Part shown: piece after piece, positions 36,469-50,800 of the stretch
How the letters are laid out: every line of letters begins with the position of its first letter
How positions within the stretch are numbered: position 1 is the stretch's first letter
From: Turbatrix aceti
Lineage: Eukaryota > Nematoda > Chromadorea > Rhabditida > Panagrolaimidae
Reading direction: 5' to 3'
Length of the DNA stretch: 64,000 nt
Assembly: GCA_963969345.1 (NCBI GenBank)
Contig: OZ017767.1
Span: 9,551,547 to 9,615,546, forward strand
Notes under the pieces: generated by a model
Databases searched by the model: none
The model's input: only the letters and a program-made list of their open reading frames with translations
What the model was told of the DNA's origin: nothing
Position numbers and translations under genes: made by a program

Positions 36469-37146
36469 GCACGGGTGTCTCCAACACTTGTGCTATCGTA
36501 TGTATGGACAAAAATACGAGAAAAAGGATGTAAACAAATCGATCTGTGAGAAATTTTAATTGCCACACATGCCATCACACATAACACGCGTGCTTTATCA
36601 TCCTTCAGGTGTAACACTCATCGGTTAATCCTTATCGCATTACCGGATCAGATATATGTATTTAATAGTCTATAAAGTGAGACATGCATAATATAATGAG
36701 GATATGTATGTATGTGTGACAAGTGCAACAGAACTTTATACGACTGTGAGATCCATATTTTAATCGTAATATAGTGATATCACTTTTTTGTTAATTTACT
36801 TAATTGTTGTTTGTCTGTCTGAAAGGGCAGTTAAAGTTTTTTTTTTTGCTTTTTAAACTTGATCTGCGATATTCGATGTACAGTATGCTACATACATTAC
36901 ACTTGCTTTGTGTTTTTCTGGGGTTTTGAAAAATGACAATAGCGTGTGTTTTCGTGAAGAAATAACAAACAAACAAAATATTTGCTTGTTATTTGCTTGC
37001 GAAAAAACTTATTTCGAAAACAGAAATTTTGTGTTTGTTACAAAAATTATATTTATTTATTTCCAATATAAAAAAAAATCAATAAGTCACGAAATAATAT
37101 TATACAAAGTTACATACTTTGTTTGTCGATTGTTGGTTGTTTGTCA
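36469..37146. other. Intergenic, nothing recognised
   Basis: About 680 bp upstream of the TSP1 gene and downstream of protein A copy 2. Short ORFs here have no recognisable product. Confidence 0.5.
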
Positions 37147-40063
37147 TTAGAAGAAGAAACGCATGATAAAGATCACGGCAAAGGTAATCAGATCAGGCAA
37201 CGGAATCGCCGCATCGCTGTCGCCGGGTTTGTACATCTCGCCCTCGTTGACTTTGCTATTTGGATTGCCGTTTTCGATGTGGCTTCTATCAATGGCTACT
37301 TGTGAGCTTTCCTGATTGTCTTCGTACCTTTCTGCCGATTTATCCAAAGTTTTGGAAAACGTGCCCACATCGACGGTCGAAAAAGCTCCAGAAACCTTGA
37401 GGATGTCGAGTTCTGAAAACGATTGGGTGTCTTAATTTTTTATTGTTAACAAATTTCAACATACCAAGAACGTCGTTTTGCACCAGAAGAATATCAGCAA
37501 TTTTGATAGTAGAGATGTTGTACATGTAGACTGGGCTTGTCTCTTTAAGTGGAAATTGAACACGAATGGTCGTAGAACCCTTGTTGTACGGCTTGCACGT
37601 AATGTAGAAAGCAGCCCATACATATGATGATGGTTTTTTATCGCACGAAATTCTGACATAATCCATATTTCCATCAACCGGGCAGTCAAATTCAAATATC
37701 GGTGACTGTAGGCCGCTATAGATGTCAACAACCTGAGCTGTTTTTTCGTGAATAAATAAACGGGCCAAAATATCTTTCGAAAAATGGCAGTCGGCAATAG
37801 GATACAACGGAATGCTCAGTGCCGAGAAATAGTGATGCGCAACAAGGGGTTCATAAATTGGATCCTCAACGCCTTTGTCGGTTATTGTAAAACTCACCGA
37901 GCAGATGTGAATATCATCAAACAAGAATGAAACTAAAAAAAATTATTTGTATATATAAAACAATTTTTTTAAATAAAAAACGTACGCTTTACATCCAGTG
38001 TGTTCGCAGTAGCGCTATGAATGCGACCAGTTGCCGATGAATCCGTATAGCGCTCTCCTTTGCAATGTGCTAGGTAGTCGACACTCTTCAATACAGGATG
38101 TTCGATATATGTCTGGTTAGTTTTATCCTTTGGATCTTGATTAAACATTGTCAGGTAATAGAGTCGCTTCCCATAAAAGCTTCTGCGTTGGTAGTAAAGG
38201 AGTAGAGCAGAATAGGAGGTTTCACCGTCCTTTGCGTAGTAAATCGGAGTCACTTCGACTGAAATTTTTTTGCGATAAAATGTTTTAGGTTTTTCAAAAC
38301 ATTTAAAATTGTAAATACGAGAGCCTAAATCGGCTTAATCTGGTTTCGGACGGGTTACCCAAATTACGGTTTTTGGACATTTTTTCACCATTTAAAAAAA
38401 TTTCTAACAAATATTTTTGTTTAACGAAAAAACAACTATTTTTATGGTTTTTAAAAAAAAACTTACACAAATCGACGTTTTTGATATCCGTTCGCTGGAT
38501 TTTGAATGATTTTCCGGAAATATATTTACGATCATTTTCCACCATATAATATGTATCCTTCGCAAATGCCAGTTGAGTTACATTGCCCCCCAATAAAATT
38601 TTACTATTGTAAATATCATTCACTGAAAAAAAATATTGATAGTATTTTGCCAAAAAAAACCCGTGAATCGTCCGAAACTTACGAATTTCATACGAAATGT
38701 GTGTTTTCGTATAGGGAGTAGTATAATTGTCGTGTAAATATATTGCAGAGTTAATTTCGTGCAAAAATGTATTATTTGGATTGGATACAACGACGTAATG
38801 ACGATCAACAAGTTGCAACTTTGAAATCTTTTTCAATGCTGCGGTGAATTTCATGGATCGATAATCATAATCACAAGTAGCACCCTTGCAATTTGATGAT
38901 TTGGCCAGAAACGATCCTCCGCCTAATCCGATGCCAATGAAAGCCATACCACCGCCTTTTTCGGTTGTCAGAATTTCAACGTTGTCGTCCGTGTACTTCA
39001 CTGTGCGTACATATGTCTTTCCGTCACCCTAAAAAAATTGGAAAAACATATTAGTAATTCGATTCTAAAAATTTATATTTTTCAAAACAATTTTTGATAT
39101 CGGACAAAAAAAATTAGTTTTCGGTTTAGGTTACGGTTCGTGTACTGAAAAACTATTTTTGGCCTCAAATCCTAAAAAAAAACTGATGTCAATTTTTGGT
39201 TCCAACTATTTTTGCTATCAATCCGGGTATCCAAAAAATGTTTTGAAACCGACAACGCTTTTGGTTGCACAAAAACATACATTTTTGGAATTTTTGGAAC
39301 ATTTTTGGAAATAATTTTCCAAGTACATACAAAAAAATCGTAAAAGAATTCAAGGACTTTTTACGGTCAGATTTGAATTAACAAAAAAATAGCAACCTAC
39401 CAATAAAGCGACGTAGACAACTTCGAAGTCCTTCTTGCAATCCACGGTAAGACAATTGTACACAGTGACAAACTCTTCGGTGTCATTGACCTGAATCATT
39501 TTTTTGCACGTCAAGTTTGCATTTGGAGCTTCCTTAATCGTTTTTTTCTCAAAGTCATTGCAACGAAGGTAATTCAAGTTGAGTGGCTTTGGTTCGTCTA
39601 GAAATAATGTATTTAATTTGGAATTAGCTAAAAAATTTAGATAAAAACATACGAGCGCCTTCATCAGGCTTGAGGATCTCCTGAATGGCAAAATCAGCAA
39701 AACCTTTATCAATCTTTGAGAAGACTGCACTTTCTTGACCGTCTTGGGTCTTCAGTGGATAAATGCGAGCCGTCGGATTGAGACACCAGTTTTTCCAATG
39801 TGATGGAATCGGCACGACGTGATCGTAGGCAAACACCGAACAATCACTCATAACAGAGAACAGGACACGTCCTAAAAAAAAAGTTTTTTGGAACAGATGA
39901 GAGAGATCTAAAAGCATAAAAAAAGGTTCTTACCCCGATTGCTGACTCTGCTGGCTGTGCCATTCATATTCGAAAAGTCAGCACCGAGACCGGAAGACGA
40001 GCCGACGCAAAGAGACAGCAAAAGCAACACAGCATAATGCGAATTCATCGTGCTGGACAGCAT
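37147..40063 (-). CDS. Unrecognised secreted/anchored protein A, copy 2 (intact)
   Basis: Eight exons join in phase: 39934-40063, 39653-39871, 39401-39597, 38683-39028, 38467-38622, 37986-38258, 37465-37932, 37147-37412. The product is 684 residues. Visible parts: a signal peptide; a Cys-containing N-terminal region; a Gly-rich strip near residues 205-225 (GGGMAFIGIGLGGGSF); many N-glycosylation sites (NYT, NVT, NQT, NKGS, NIS); regularly spaced Cys; a polar Glu/Ser-rich stretch; and a final hydrophobic segment (LITFAVIFIMRFFF) suggesting GPI or tail anchoring. I do not recognise the family. The strand pattern hints at a beta-rich extracellular protein, but this is a guess. Its end-to-end neighbour is the Cys-loop receptor on the same strand, and the pair was duplicated together. 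The alternative start is ATG 40048. Confidence 0.8.
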
Positions 40064-40461
40064 CGCGGAAACTCTTCAACGAAAAGAAAATGACCGCGGC
40101 TGATAGATTCTAACGAGATGACGATGATGCTCTATCGAATTTGAATAAGAAAGATTTGCATGGGAAAGTTCGTTGAAGTCACGTATGTACAGTTTTTTGC
40201 AAATTTTGCGTGCAAATTTTGACGCTGAGTTTCAGCAAATTTTGAATGGAGGGCAATTTTTTTGAAAAACTAAATCCGGCATTCGGTAAAATTTTTTGTG
40301 GTAATTTGTACAGTGCCGAATAAAAATGCACAAAAAACGCGAGTTTCAGAATCCAATTTTTTGTTTCGATTTTTTTTTCGTTTGTACACTTTCCGATAAA
40401 AAATTTTGTAAATTATTTATTTTTCATTTCGTAACATAATCACACATCTGCTTTTTCTCTG

Positions 40462-43400
40462 CTAATGATGACAAGATGGATCAGCTGGATTTGACGGCAT
40501 CCAAGGACACTTGAGATTTTGCTGACCACAGATGCTCGCACCAATAGAGCAGTACCATGAATGACTAAAAAAATTTTAAAAAAAGTTACAATTGTCAGAA
40601 AAAAACTTACTTGAAAAACAAAAACATGCTCGTAAAGAGAAGGGATACATAGAAAAAGAGTGACATGATTTCGAGCCTTCGAATGGCTTCCTGCCACCTT
40701 TTATCCTGATCCGATGGCTGCACTGCTTTGATGTCTTGCCTCATTTTATTAACCGTCGCGCCAATTTTTTCCACCGATGCCATCGCATCTTCGAGAAGTT
40801 GGTTAAAGTACTGGTACACAATTGTGTTATCGTACTGCATCAGGCTTAGCCGCCGTCGTAGGTTTTGTCGAGGTGTGTGTTCCTACAACAAAAAAAATCA
40901 TACTCAAGTAAGTCAACTTCAGTAAACTCACAAAAGACGGATTTTCGTGCGCAACATAGGAAGCCGGCACGTGGACCGCTGATTGCTGTACCTGCACCTG
41001 TACATCTTCGTTATGCCGTGACTGAATGTGCTGTTCGTGGTGACCAGGGACAAATTTCATAATAGACAGTGCGAGTGATTTCATTTTTTTGGTCGAATTT
41101 GGGGGGTGGTTTGAATTGGAACCGTCACCGACAAAGCCATTTCCCAGGTTTGGCGTGGAATGCGAGGTGAGTAATGCGTCCTGAAATTTGAACTTATGGG
41201 ATGCAATTTTTCAGAAACTGGTCTGGGTGGTAGCAAAATTACGATATTACAATAGGAATTGGTGCAGGTGGTAACAAAAACAAATAATTGAAAATTTCAA
41301 ACAACGTTATAAACAAATTGCAAAAAAACATACCGTAACCTCTCCTCGTCCCTGTCGATAGCCCAGATGCCTCTGATCCTTGGGATGAGTATCAAAAGCC
41401 AACCATCGCAAAAACCAAGGAAGTGTGTGCTTTTCTCGGAGATCTCGCTCCAGAAAGACGAACATAGAAGTCGTCACCGTGCTTAGGCCGATGATAGCAA
41501 GCAGAATAAAATAATACAAACCTAAATAAAATTTAAGTAAGAAATCATCAATTTCATGGAAAACCAACCGATTAGCGGAATACCCGAAAAGCTGCCTCTA
41601 CCCTTTCTCGAACTACTCATTGAAAACTTGGGCATGACCTCGACAATAGCCAGCAGAATGACAGACGTCGACATGAGTGACATGATACCCAGGCGAAATT
41701 TGGCGTCACGCATTCGTCCACTCGTTGAAGGCGTATGAAAGCCAATGACTGCGACGAGGGTAATAATGGTCGAAGGTATGACCAGGTTGAAGACGTAGTA
41801 GAAGCTCTGTCTTGACATCACGAGGTCTAGGATTACCATTTCCCAGAACAAGGGTCTAGAAGAAGAAATTATCGTAATAAACGTCTTTAAAAAATTAATA
41901 TAGTGTTTTTTGAATTTGGTCCAGGTGGTAAAAACATTTTTCCACAATGTTTTCAAAAAAGTGACACCATTAAATAGCCAGACATAAATTTTTTAAAGCA
42001 TTTTTTTTTCTTTTTGTAAAAAAATTATATGAACAAATGAGAACAAAGTACAAACAGATACATTTAGAAAAACTGTTCGCGAACAAATACGAACAAAAAA
42101 ATTTTTACCCAAAACAAACGCTACGTTCGACCATCCCTCGCCAGTCCGAAAAAAAAACTTACGGATCAAGATAATCATACAAAAATCCATCAGACATGAT
42201 ATGACTGTGTTCGAGGTCAAGTTGCCATTCTTGGTTGTCATAAAAATCGATAAGTGAAAGATTCTGCGAGTATAGCCCATATTTGATGGATTCGTTGGAG
42301 TGTGCCCATGACCCAAAGAACAGCGTGCACTGCTGTATGTCAAAGGGAAAAAATTTCACATCAAGCTTGCATATTGATTCTGTCGAAAATGGAAGATAGT
42401 ATCTAACGTGACCCGTATAATTGACCCGAACATCGTTGTTTGACTGCAACTTGACAGCGTCGTTGAAGTTTAACGAATAATAAAGTGAAAATTCTGGTAT
42501 CCATAAATCTGTTGACGAAAAAAATATCTCCGTTGCTCCTTCGTACATTTCTGGATCCCATTGAAGGAATTCATCTTGCCAGTACTGAAAAGTGCGAAAA
42601 TCAATTTGATACCTACAATTTTTTGAAAACCTGAAAACCAGGAAGTTGGGGTCAAAAAAAATAATTGCTATGAAAACAAACTTGAACGCAGGCAGTGAAA
42701 AATTAGATACGTCCCCGCTAGACCGGTTTTGCCTGAGGCAGACGACTGCAGCTGCGGAAGAAGTCGCACCCCTGATACGATTGCGTACGCAAAAGGCGAA
42801 AAGCAGAAGGATAGCAACTTCTAATACGCTTTGATTTTGTCCCCTGTCTGATTTTACTCAATCGATTTTCTTTTGATCCCTGTAGATTATCCCGCATGCG
42901 TTCTCGTCATCATTCAACTAATGCAATCTGCTATTTCTCCCTGCTCTTGGTTTTTCAAGTTGGATTAGTAACATGTCAGCTTGGACAATTTGACTTTAAT
43001 GGAACGTTTACGAAGGATGGTAGGTCATGGCTTTTTTTGCTCTGGTGACCCCAAATCTTTTGGATATTGGTTTATGCAGTTTTTTTAAGTTGTTTGTTTT
43101 TTGCTCACTAAAAACAAAAAAAAATTTTTTTTTAGAAAATTTGAACTAAATAAATATAAACCTGGATAATGAACAAAAAAACACCCAAATTTTGAAACAT
43201 CGAAACATTTGTCACAATCGTCGTTATTTTACAAAGTGCGATGGCAATTACAAAAAGCCATAATTTTTGTACAACTAAAACATTTTGTACAATTCGTTTT
43301 GCTTATTTGTTTAATCAAATTCGTGGAATGTTTTTTTTAAATCTAAAAAAAATAGATCGTAAAATACTTTTCCATTGAACAAAAAAAACGTTTATAATTT

Positions 43401-46400
43401 GGACGTTAAAAAACATTCCGTGCCATTCTGCACTTTGTTACCGTAAAAACGGTATAGATTTAGTTTTCATTTTTGATTTTAGGACGAATTATACATTCAA
43501 CTAATGTCATTATTTTTGTGAATGGCTCCCTTGTTTTTGCTCTCTTTCTATCGTTTGTATACGAATCCAATAAAAAAAAGTGTATTTTACATAACGTCAT
43601 TTTTTTGCTAAAGAACAAAAAAAGAGCGTAGGAAAAAAAAACAGGAACTTGGCTGACTCGCTTTTGTGTGCCATCAGCATCAAACACTTTTTTCATATTC
43701 AAAATTTATATTGGAGTCCTTTGACATCCATCTCTCTGCTGGGAGACATCCCACACTGTGCCCTGACAGGAGATAGCACGATACGGGTCCCTCGGGAGTG
43801 CCCCCGGGCAAAGCTGAGCTTGAGCTCCGGCTTCCAGCTTCGTGTCATCCGTTCGGGCAGTTTTTAAACGCCTAAACTTTCATCTCCCCTCCCCCTCCCT
43901 TTAACATGCTCTTTTTTTTTCAGTGATCGACTTTTGCTGGCCTTCTGAACCCGACTCCTGTGGGCCGAAGGGTGAATGCATCAAACAGCCAACCGGAAAT
44001 CGTTGTACGTGTCCGGATGGACAGATGGGCCGGGCTTGTCTGAGTGAGTTCACAAAAAACACACAATTGTTTTTTTTTTTCATTTTTGACCACTCTCAAA
44101 ACGAATACGATAATAAATTGCATGCACAAAAAAATGAAAAAAAACAAGAGCATTATTATTTTTCTACAAAAATTTTTTAACTTCCTCAAAAACAAAAAAC
44201 AGAAAACAAAATTCATCTTCCTTCAAAGAATCAAGCAAAAATAATAAAAAAAAACTTCCAGGACCCTGTCAGGATATTTACAAATCCTGCGAACGATGGC
44301 TCATCGAAAAGCGCTGCGAATGGGCAAAACCAATCTCGCCCTTCTTTTTTGACAACTGTCCCCTGTCATGTGGAATCTGTCGTGGTGGAAAGCGTCGTAA
44401 GTTTTTGTTGCTTTTTGTCAAAAAAAATAGAAGAAGCTGTTTGGCTAAATGCATATCGTAGAACAAGGAAGAACAGAATATTTGACCACAGAACCAAAAA
44501 AATAATACTTGTCATCAGAATCAAAAAATTTGTTTTTCACGAAAAAAATTAATTTGCATGATTTACGATATGGAATTTTTTATCAGGAAATAAAAAAATG
44601 TAAATACGAAAAAAGATAAAAAAAAAACAAACAAACATGTTGTTCAATTTTGACATTTTGAGTTTAAAAAAATCGACAACGGAAAATTAGAATATTTTTT
44701 GGAAAAATAGCAAAAAAAAAGTTCCCCCGAAACCAATTTTTTTATCAGATCGGAAAACTGTAAGAGCGAGAAAATTGAAAAAATTTCAAAATTAGTTTTT
44801 TTTCGAGTAGTATTACTTTTTTAGCCCAAAATTTGGAATCTATTCAAAAAAATATTCAAACAATCAAAAATATTTTTTTATTTTTTTGATATGCCTGAAA
44901 GCCCTCAAAACACAGTTTTTACCTTTCTTTTAGGTCTCCGAACCCCTCTACCCCCCGTTCTGGAGCCCCTAAGCTGGATTATCGGTCGCTGGGCTACTCG
45001 CACATCCAGTGTAGGATCCAGATTCCCCCTCTCTCTCCCGGGTGCGTACAAAGAGATTCTCGATTTTGCCATCACCGATGTTCCCTCCTTCGACCGTCCT
45101 CCACTCAAAGTCAGGTAACTGTCCCCAAAACCAAAAAAAATTTCATGAAAAAAATTTTTTTAAGTGTCATTGCTACTTCCATGACGGATCCCCAACTCAA
45201 GCACGTAGAAGCTGGTTTCATGACTGTCAAGCCGTTCAACGAGGATACCGGTTTTGTTGTCAAAAACAAGCCTCTCCACGGAGATGACCTGGTTGCCATC
45301 GAAATGGTCAGCAATAATGGTAATTAATTATAATTATAATTTTTTGTGTACCCAAAAATTCCCTGCTTTTGGTCTATTCCAGGTCTTATCACAATCGAAG
45401 AAGGCACACTTCATCCGAGACTTGTCAAATTTTCTGTGCGTCACAAATTCGTACCCTTTGCCGACATTCAGGGTCTCGTATTCCGTGAAGTGAGTGTGCC
45501 CGAGCTCTTATCTGCCTCCCCGGCACTCAATTTCTTTTTTTTTAGGCAAATCGAACATTCGAACTTAAAACAGACAAAATTCTTGAAGAGCACACAAAAA
45601 TCGTCACTGCGAGCGGAGAAATCATCAAATTTCGCAAAAAATACGTCAAAATTTTCGATTATCTCTCCGATTACGTTGCAAATGTGTAAAAAAAGAAAAT
45701 TTGCCTTGCTTGAGTTATTTTTTCTTCTTTTTTTCATCACCCCAGATTGCAGACATTCTGTGTTTTTGACGCTATAATTTTTTAGTAGGTCCAACAAAAA
45801 AATAATGAAATAAAATTGGACAAAAAGAAAATGTTATTTTTATGAATGAGAATGTGTTATAATATCTGATAGTCCTATCCTACTGAGACATGCACAGCGA
45901 TCCTTGGAATAACAGGATGGGTAACAATTTTTGTGGCATAACAGCAGAAATAATTACATTATTGGCCGATTATTAGAAATCAGAGACAAAAACATGTTTC
46001 ATGCAAAAAAACAAAAAATATTTATGTGAGCAATGCAACATGGTATTTAAAATGTTTACTACATAAAACATGTAATTTTACAGTTTCATAGAAGAGAAAA
46101 CGTGCATATTATGACCAAACAAATATCGAAAAAATTTTGCGTGAAACAAAACATTTTTTGATTTTGATGTTTTTGAACTCTACGACAAATATTTGGTTTT
46201 GAAACGAAAAGCAATTTTTTTTAAGTATAGTTTTTTAATGCCTAAAGTTCCAAAATCACAAATCCCAGACAAATATTATATCTCCAAGAATCAAAAATTA
46301 GCTACTATGTATTCATCCGTAAAAAATTAAAATCCCAACTTCCTCTTTGACTTACCAATTCAAAACTGCCGCTTAATGAAATTGTGTTTTTTACCGCATC

Positions 46401-46980
46401 CTGAAAAACAAAAAAATACGTAACAATTTATAATTCGAATTTTAATTAAAAAATATTTTCAACATTTTCCGCGGAAGTGAAAAAAAAAACTCACCAGTTT
46501 GATAATTTGATAAAGAAAAGTAGTCATCTGAACGTGAACAATTTTGCTCGGATGGGTGACCGGACGGGTACCTTTACGGTAGTATCGTAGGAGGTCATCG
46601 TGTAGCCTATACGTTACCGGAATATCCTTCCTTCTTAGACTTCGAAAATTTTCTGGTAAAAGATACTCGTCACGCCCAAGTGATCTTCTCATTCTGGCAG
46701 CTGCGTAGCGATCCATGACACTTTCCGGATGACGTGGGAGAGACCATTCGGCGGCCGGAGAATCTTCGTCATCGAATCCATCGTCGGTATTATCATCATC
46801 ATCGTTGGCAGATATCTTTTGTTGACTTTTTTGGGAACGTATGAGATTTGGATTTGGATCGTCGGCGGCGGCACCGGCATAGGCGGATTTAACGTACTCG
46901 TAGGCATTGTATTCAGCGAGGATATTGACAACTACCGACAGGAGAAGGAAGAAAGCCGATGCTCTTCCAGTCAAAACCAT
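40462..46980 (-). CDS. Cys-loop ligand-gated ion channel, copy 2
   Basis: Exons 46495-46980, 46356-46400, 42163-42584, 41569-41855, 41334-41521, 40932-41180, 40611-40882 and 40462-40564 have the same lengths as copy 1. Exons 1-3 appear identical to copy 1; exons 4-8 differ by a few mostly silent changes. TM2 again has Ala at -1', Arg at 2' and Met at 6' and 9', so this is not a sequencing slip in one copy. Intron 5 is about 110 bp shorter than in copy 1. The two genes should encode nearly the same subunit, giving a dosage difference rather than a new receptor. Confidence 0.88.
42896..45689 (+). CDS. Secreted EGF-ShKT-nitrobindin-like protein, nested gene, copy 2
   Basis: Offset by exactly 36633 bp from copy 1, with no difference that I could see in exons or introns. 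Same order: signal peptide, EGF-like module, ShKT module, nitrobindin/THAP4-like beta-barrel. It lies wholly in intron 2 of receptor copy 2, on the opposite strand. The ShKT Cys pattern (CQDIYKSC, RCEW, DNCPLSCGIC) gives six cysteines for three disulfides. The combination suggests an extracellular small-ligand-binding protein; its ligand is unknown. Confidence 0.82.
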
Positions 46981-47150
46981 GGTCTTTGCAACGCCCGATT
47001 GCGTGCTACCTACGGCGTTTCATGTCATGTAGGGGGTGAAATGGACCTCTAAAATGCTAGGGAACAAAAAACTGTGTCAAAATGAAATTAGAACGAAGTG
47101 AAACGGATCAAATTGAGAAAATAAAAAAAAATAAAAAAACAGGTTCTAAT

Positions 47151-47221
47151 TTGCGGAATGGTGCAGAGGTAAAAAGTACGACTACTAATCATCCGGAGGT
47201 CAGGGGTTCGGATCCTATGGG
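47151..47221 (+). pseudogene. Degenerate tRNA-like sequence, copy 2
   Basis: Same sequence as at 10518-10588: A- and B-box-like blocks at tRNA spacing but no pairing acceptor stem. Confidence 0.35.
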
Positions 47222-47812
47222 AATAAATATTTTTTTTAAATCAAGAAAAATGTTTTTAGCAATTCTTACAGTGTATAACATTCTAAAAAGTTGTACGAAT
47301 GCAGAAAGAACATTTTTAGCAACAAAATTAATAACCTTTCTAACGAATTATATAGTTTCCACAAACAATCGCAACATATGTCATTCAAAAAAACTACTAC
47401 CCAGAAAGTAAAAAAAAATTTCGGAGAGACAAACCAACCGACTACCATTTCTTAGTAGCAGTAGTATACTACAGCCGTCAGCCAGCGCACCCCGGCAGAC
47501 ACTGGGCTATCGGTCATATCCTCCTATATCTCCACCGATTGACGTCCTTGGGGGAAACTATATGTACATTCAAACTGGAAAAACAAAAAAAGCGAACGAT
47601 GGCGACGGCGACAGCGACGGCACATTTTTGACTCCGCCTTTTTCTAGTAATTTTTACAAAATATGTATAGGGTCTCGTAAAAATACACACTGCCACAGAT
47701 TTGGCATGTGCACCACAACACGTTAAAGTTGATGACTTTGACTTGAAAATAGAGTCGAGTCATCTATTTTTTTTTCTTCGCGCGTCGTTGTCGTAGCCTT
47801 TGTCATCGTCGT

Positions 47813-50800
47813 TTACCTCTTTATATAGTAAGGTGTTTCTGCAAGGACACAATTTTAATTTTACGTTATGTATATTCGATAAAATCCAAATTTTACGCTA
47901 TCAACGATCTCATAAACCATTAGGTCCGGAGGCATTCATTTGAAAAAGATAATGCGCGCTTTATCATAATTGTCAAAATTTTGTCATCAAAAATGGCGAA
48001 AGCGCGATAGAGGGAGGAGGCGGCGCGCAGGGTCAAGTGGGTGAGTGTGAGCGAGCGAGCGATAGCGCAAGGACGATTGCGTAAGACAAAAAAATGATTC
48101 TGTTAAATTAATTTTAAAAATGTTGAAAAAAATATTTTTGAATTCCTTGGAAATAGGCAATCATAATGATGGGTCATTTGACAATCAAAAATCAAAAATG
48201 AACAAATTTGAATTTTTGGTTTACAAAAAAATAATTTGTGCCAGTAACTGGGGTAGGGGCAAATGTGATATCAATAGCATTGCCATTTTTTGCTGAAGAT
48301 GAAAAACATTTTTTCAAAATTTTAAAAATTAATTTGAATAATTCAATTTTTTGATCTCTCACAAAATGAAATCCATGGTGTGGGGGCGGACCAGACAGCG
48401 GGTGCAGAGTAGGACGGCGCCGCACATGCCATCAGTCGAGAGAACCGCAACGGGGGTGACAGTGGGCGATTGGGTGATGGCGAAAGATGGCAAAACAAGA
48501 GATTGTTGTTATTAATTTTGATGATTTATGTATCATAATTTTATGATTTTTGTTAAATTGCTATTTTTCCTGGGCCCCAGTGTTAGTGTTTGTACCTATT
48601 CTTTGAATATTTTTTTGTGTTTGGTGTTATGCTTTGAAACGGGTCAATAAGCGATTGCAGCGGGCGAGGATTTATTAGGCGATGGCGAAAGATGCGCGAT
48701 ATTGAAAAGCAACGTTATTAAATACTTATTTTATAAAAGCGCAAAACAAATTATATGGGGACCCGAAGGGGCCCCCATTATATTTATGTATTCCAATATT
48801 TTTAAAGCGGGTCAAAAAACGATTATATGTATTTGATTTGCTTTTGATAATATGCGAATCATCGGTTATTCTAAAAGATAATAACAAAAAATAATTATTT
48901 TCTATCGATAAAATTATGACCGGCAAAAGATAAACGAAAAACGGGCAAAAAGAAAATAAACAACAAAACGATAGACGATCCTTTTCGATTTTGCGATCCT
49001 TCTGATCCTTCCTTGATGCCTTTACCTTGCCTTGCCTTGCCTTCCCCTTCCTTCCTTTTCCCTTCCTGGGGCCCCCGAAGGGGGCCCCCCCTTTAGCCTT
49101 GTTACCTCTTTATATAGTAAGGTGTTTCTGCAAGGACACAATTTTAATTTTACGTTATGTATATTCGATAAAATCCAAATTTTACGCTATCAACGATCTC
49201 ATAAACCATTAGGTCCGGAGGCATTCATTTGAAAAAGATAATGCGCGCTTTATCATAATTGTCAAAATTTTGTCATTAAAAATGGCGAAAGCGCGATAGA
49301 GGGAGGAGGCGGCGCGCAGGGTCAAGTGGGTGAGTGTGAGCGAGCGTGCGATAGCGCAAGGACGATTGCGTAAGACAAAAAAATGATTCTGTTAAATTAA
49401 TTTTTAAAATGTTGAAAAAAATATTTTTGAATTCCTCGGAAATAGGCAATCATAATGATGGGTCATTTGACAATCAAAAATCAAAAATGAACAAATTTGA
49501 ATTTTTGGTTTACAAAAAAATAATTTGTGCCAGTAACTGGGGTAGGGGCAAATGTGATATCAATAGCATTGCCATTTTTTGCTGAGTATGAAAAACATTT
49601 TTTCAACATTTTAAAAATTAATTTGAATAATTCAATTTTTTGATCTCTCAGAAAATGAAATCCATGGTGTGGGGGCGGACCAGACAGCGGGTGCAGAGTA
49701 GGACGGCGCCGCACATGCCATCAGTCGAGAGAACCGCAACGGCGGTGACAGTGGGCGATTGGGTGATGGCGAAAGATGGCAAAACAAGTGATCGTTGTTA
49801 TTAATTTTGATTTGATTCGTGTATCATAATTTTATGATTTTTGTTAAATTACTATTTTTCCTGGGCCCCGGTGTTAGTTGAATATTTTTTTGTGTTTGGT
49901 TTTATGCTTTGAAACGGGTCAATAAGCGATTGCAGCGGGCGAGGATTTATTAGGCGACGGCGAAAGATGCGCGATATTGAAAAGCAACATTATTACTTAT
50001 ATTTTATAAAAGCGTAAAACAAATTACATGGGGCCCCCAAGGGGCCCCCATTATATTTATGTATTCCAATATTTTTAAGTTTGAAAGCGGGTCAAAAAAC
50101 GATTATATGTATTTGATTTGATTTTGATAATATGCAAATTATCGGTTATTCTAAAAGATAATAACAAAAAATAATTTTTTTCAATCGGTAAAATCATGAT
50201 CGGCAAAAGATAAACGAAAAACAGACAAAAAGAAAATAAACAACTAAACGATAGACGATCCTTTTCGATTTTACGATCCTTCTGATCCTTCCTTGATACC
50301 TTTACCTTGCCTTGCCTTGCCTTCCCCTTCCTTCCTTTTCCCTTCCTGGGGCCCCCGTAGGGGGCCCCCCTTTAGCCTTGTTACCTCTCTATATAGTAAG
50401 GTGTTTTTACAAAGACACAATTTTAATTTTACGGTATGTATATTCGATAAAATCCAAATTTTACGCTGATAACGGTTTGGCGGGCCATTAGGTCCGGAGC
50501 CATTGATTTGAAAAAGATAATGCACGCTTTATCATAATTGTCAAAATAGTCAATGGCGAAAGCGCGATAGAGGGAGGAGGCGGCGCGCAGGGTCAAGTGG
50601 GTGAGTGTGAGCGAGCGAGCGATAGCGCAAGGACGATTGCGTAAGACAAAAAAATGATTCTGTTAAATTAATTTTAAAAATGTTGAAAAAAATATTTTTG
50701 AATTCCTCGGAAATAGGCAATCATAATGATGGGTCATTTGACAATCAAAAATCAAAAATGAACAAATTTGAATTTTTGATTTTAAAAAAAATAATTTTTG

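Noticed and set aside
48192..48425. 77-codon minus-strand ORFs in the tandem units (also 49481-49714)
   Set aside because: Third unit does not keep the frame length (50782-50982) and no motif is present.
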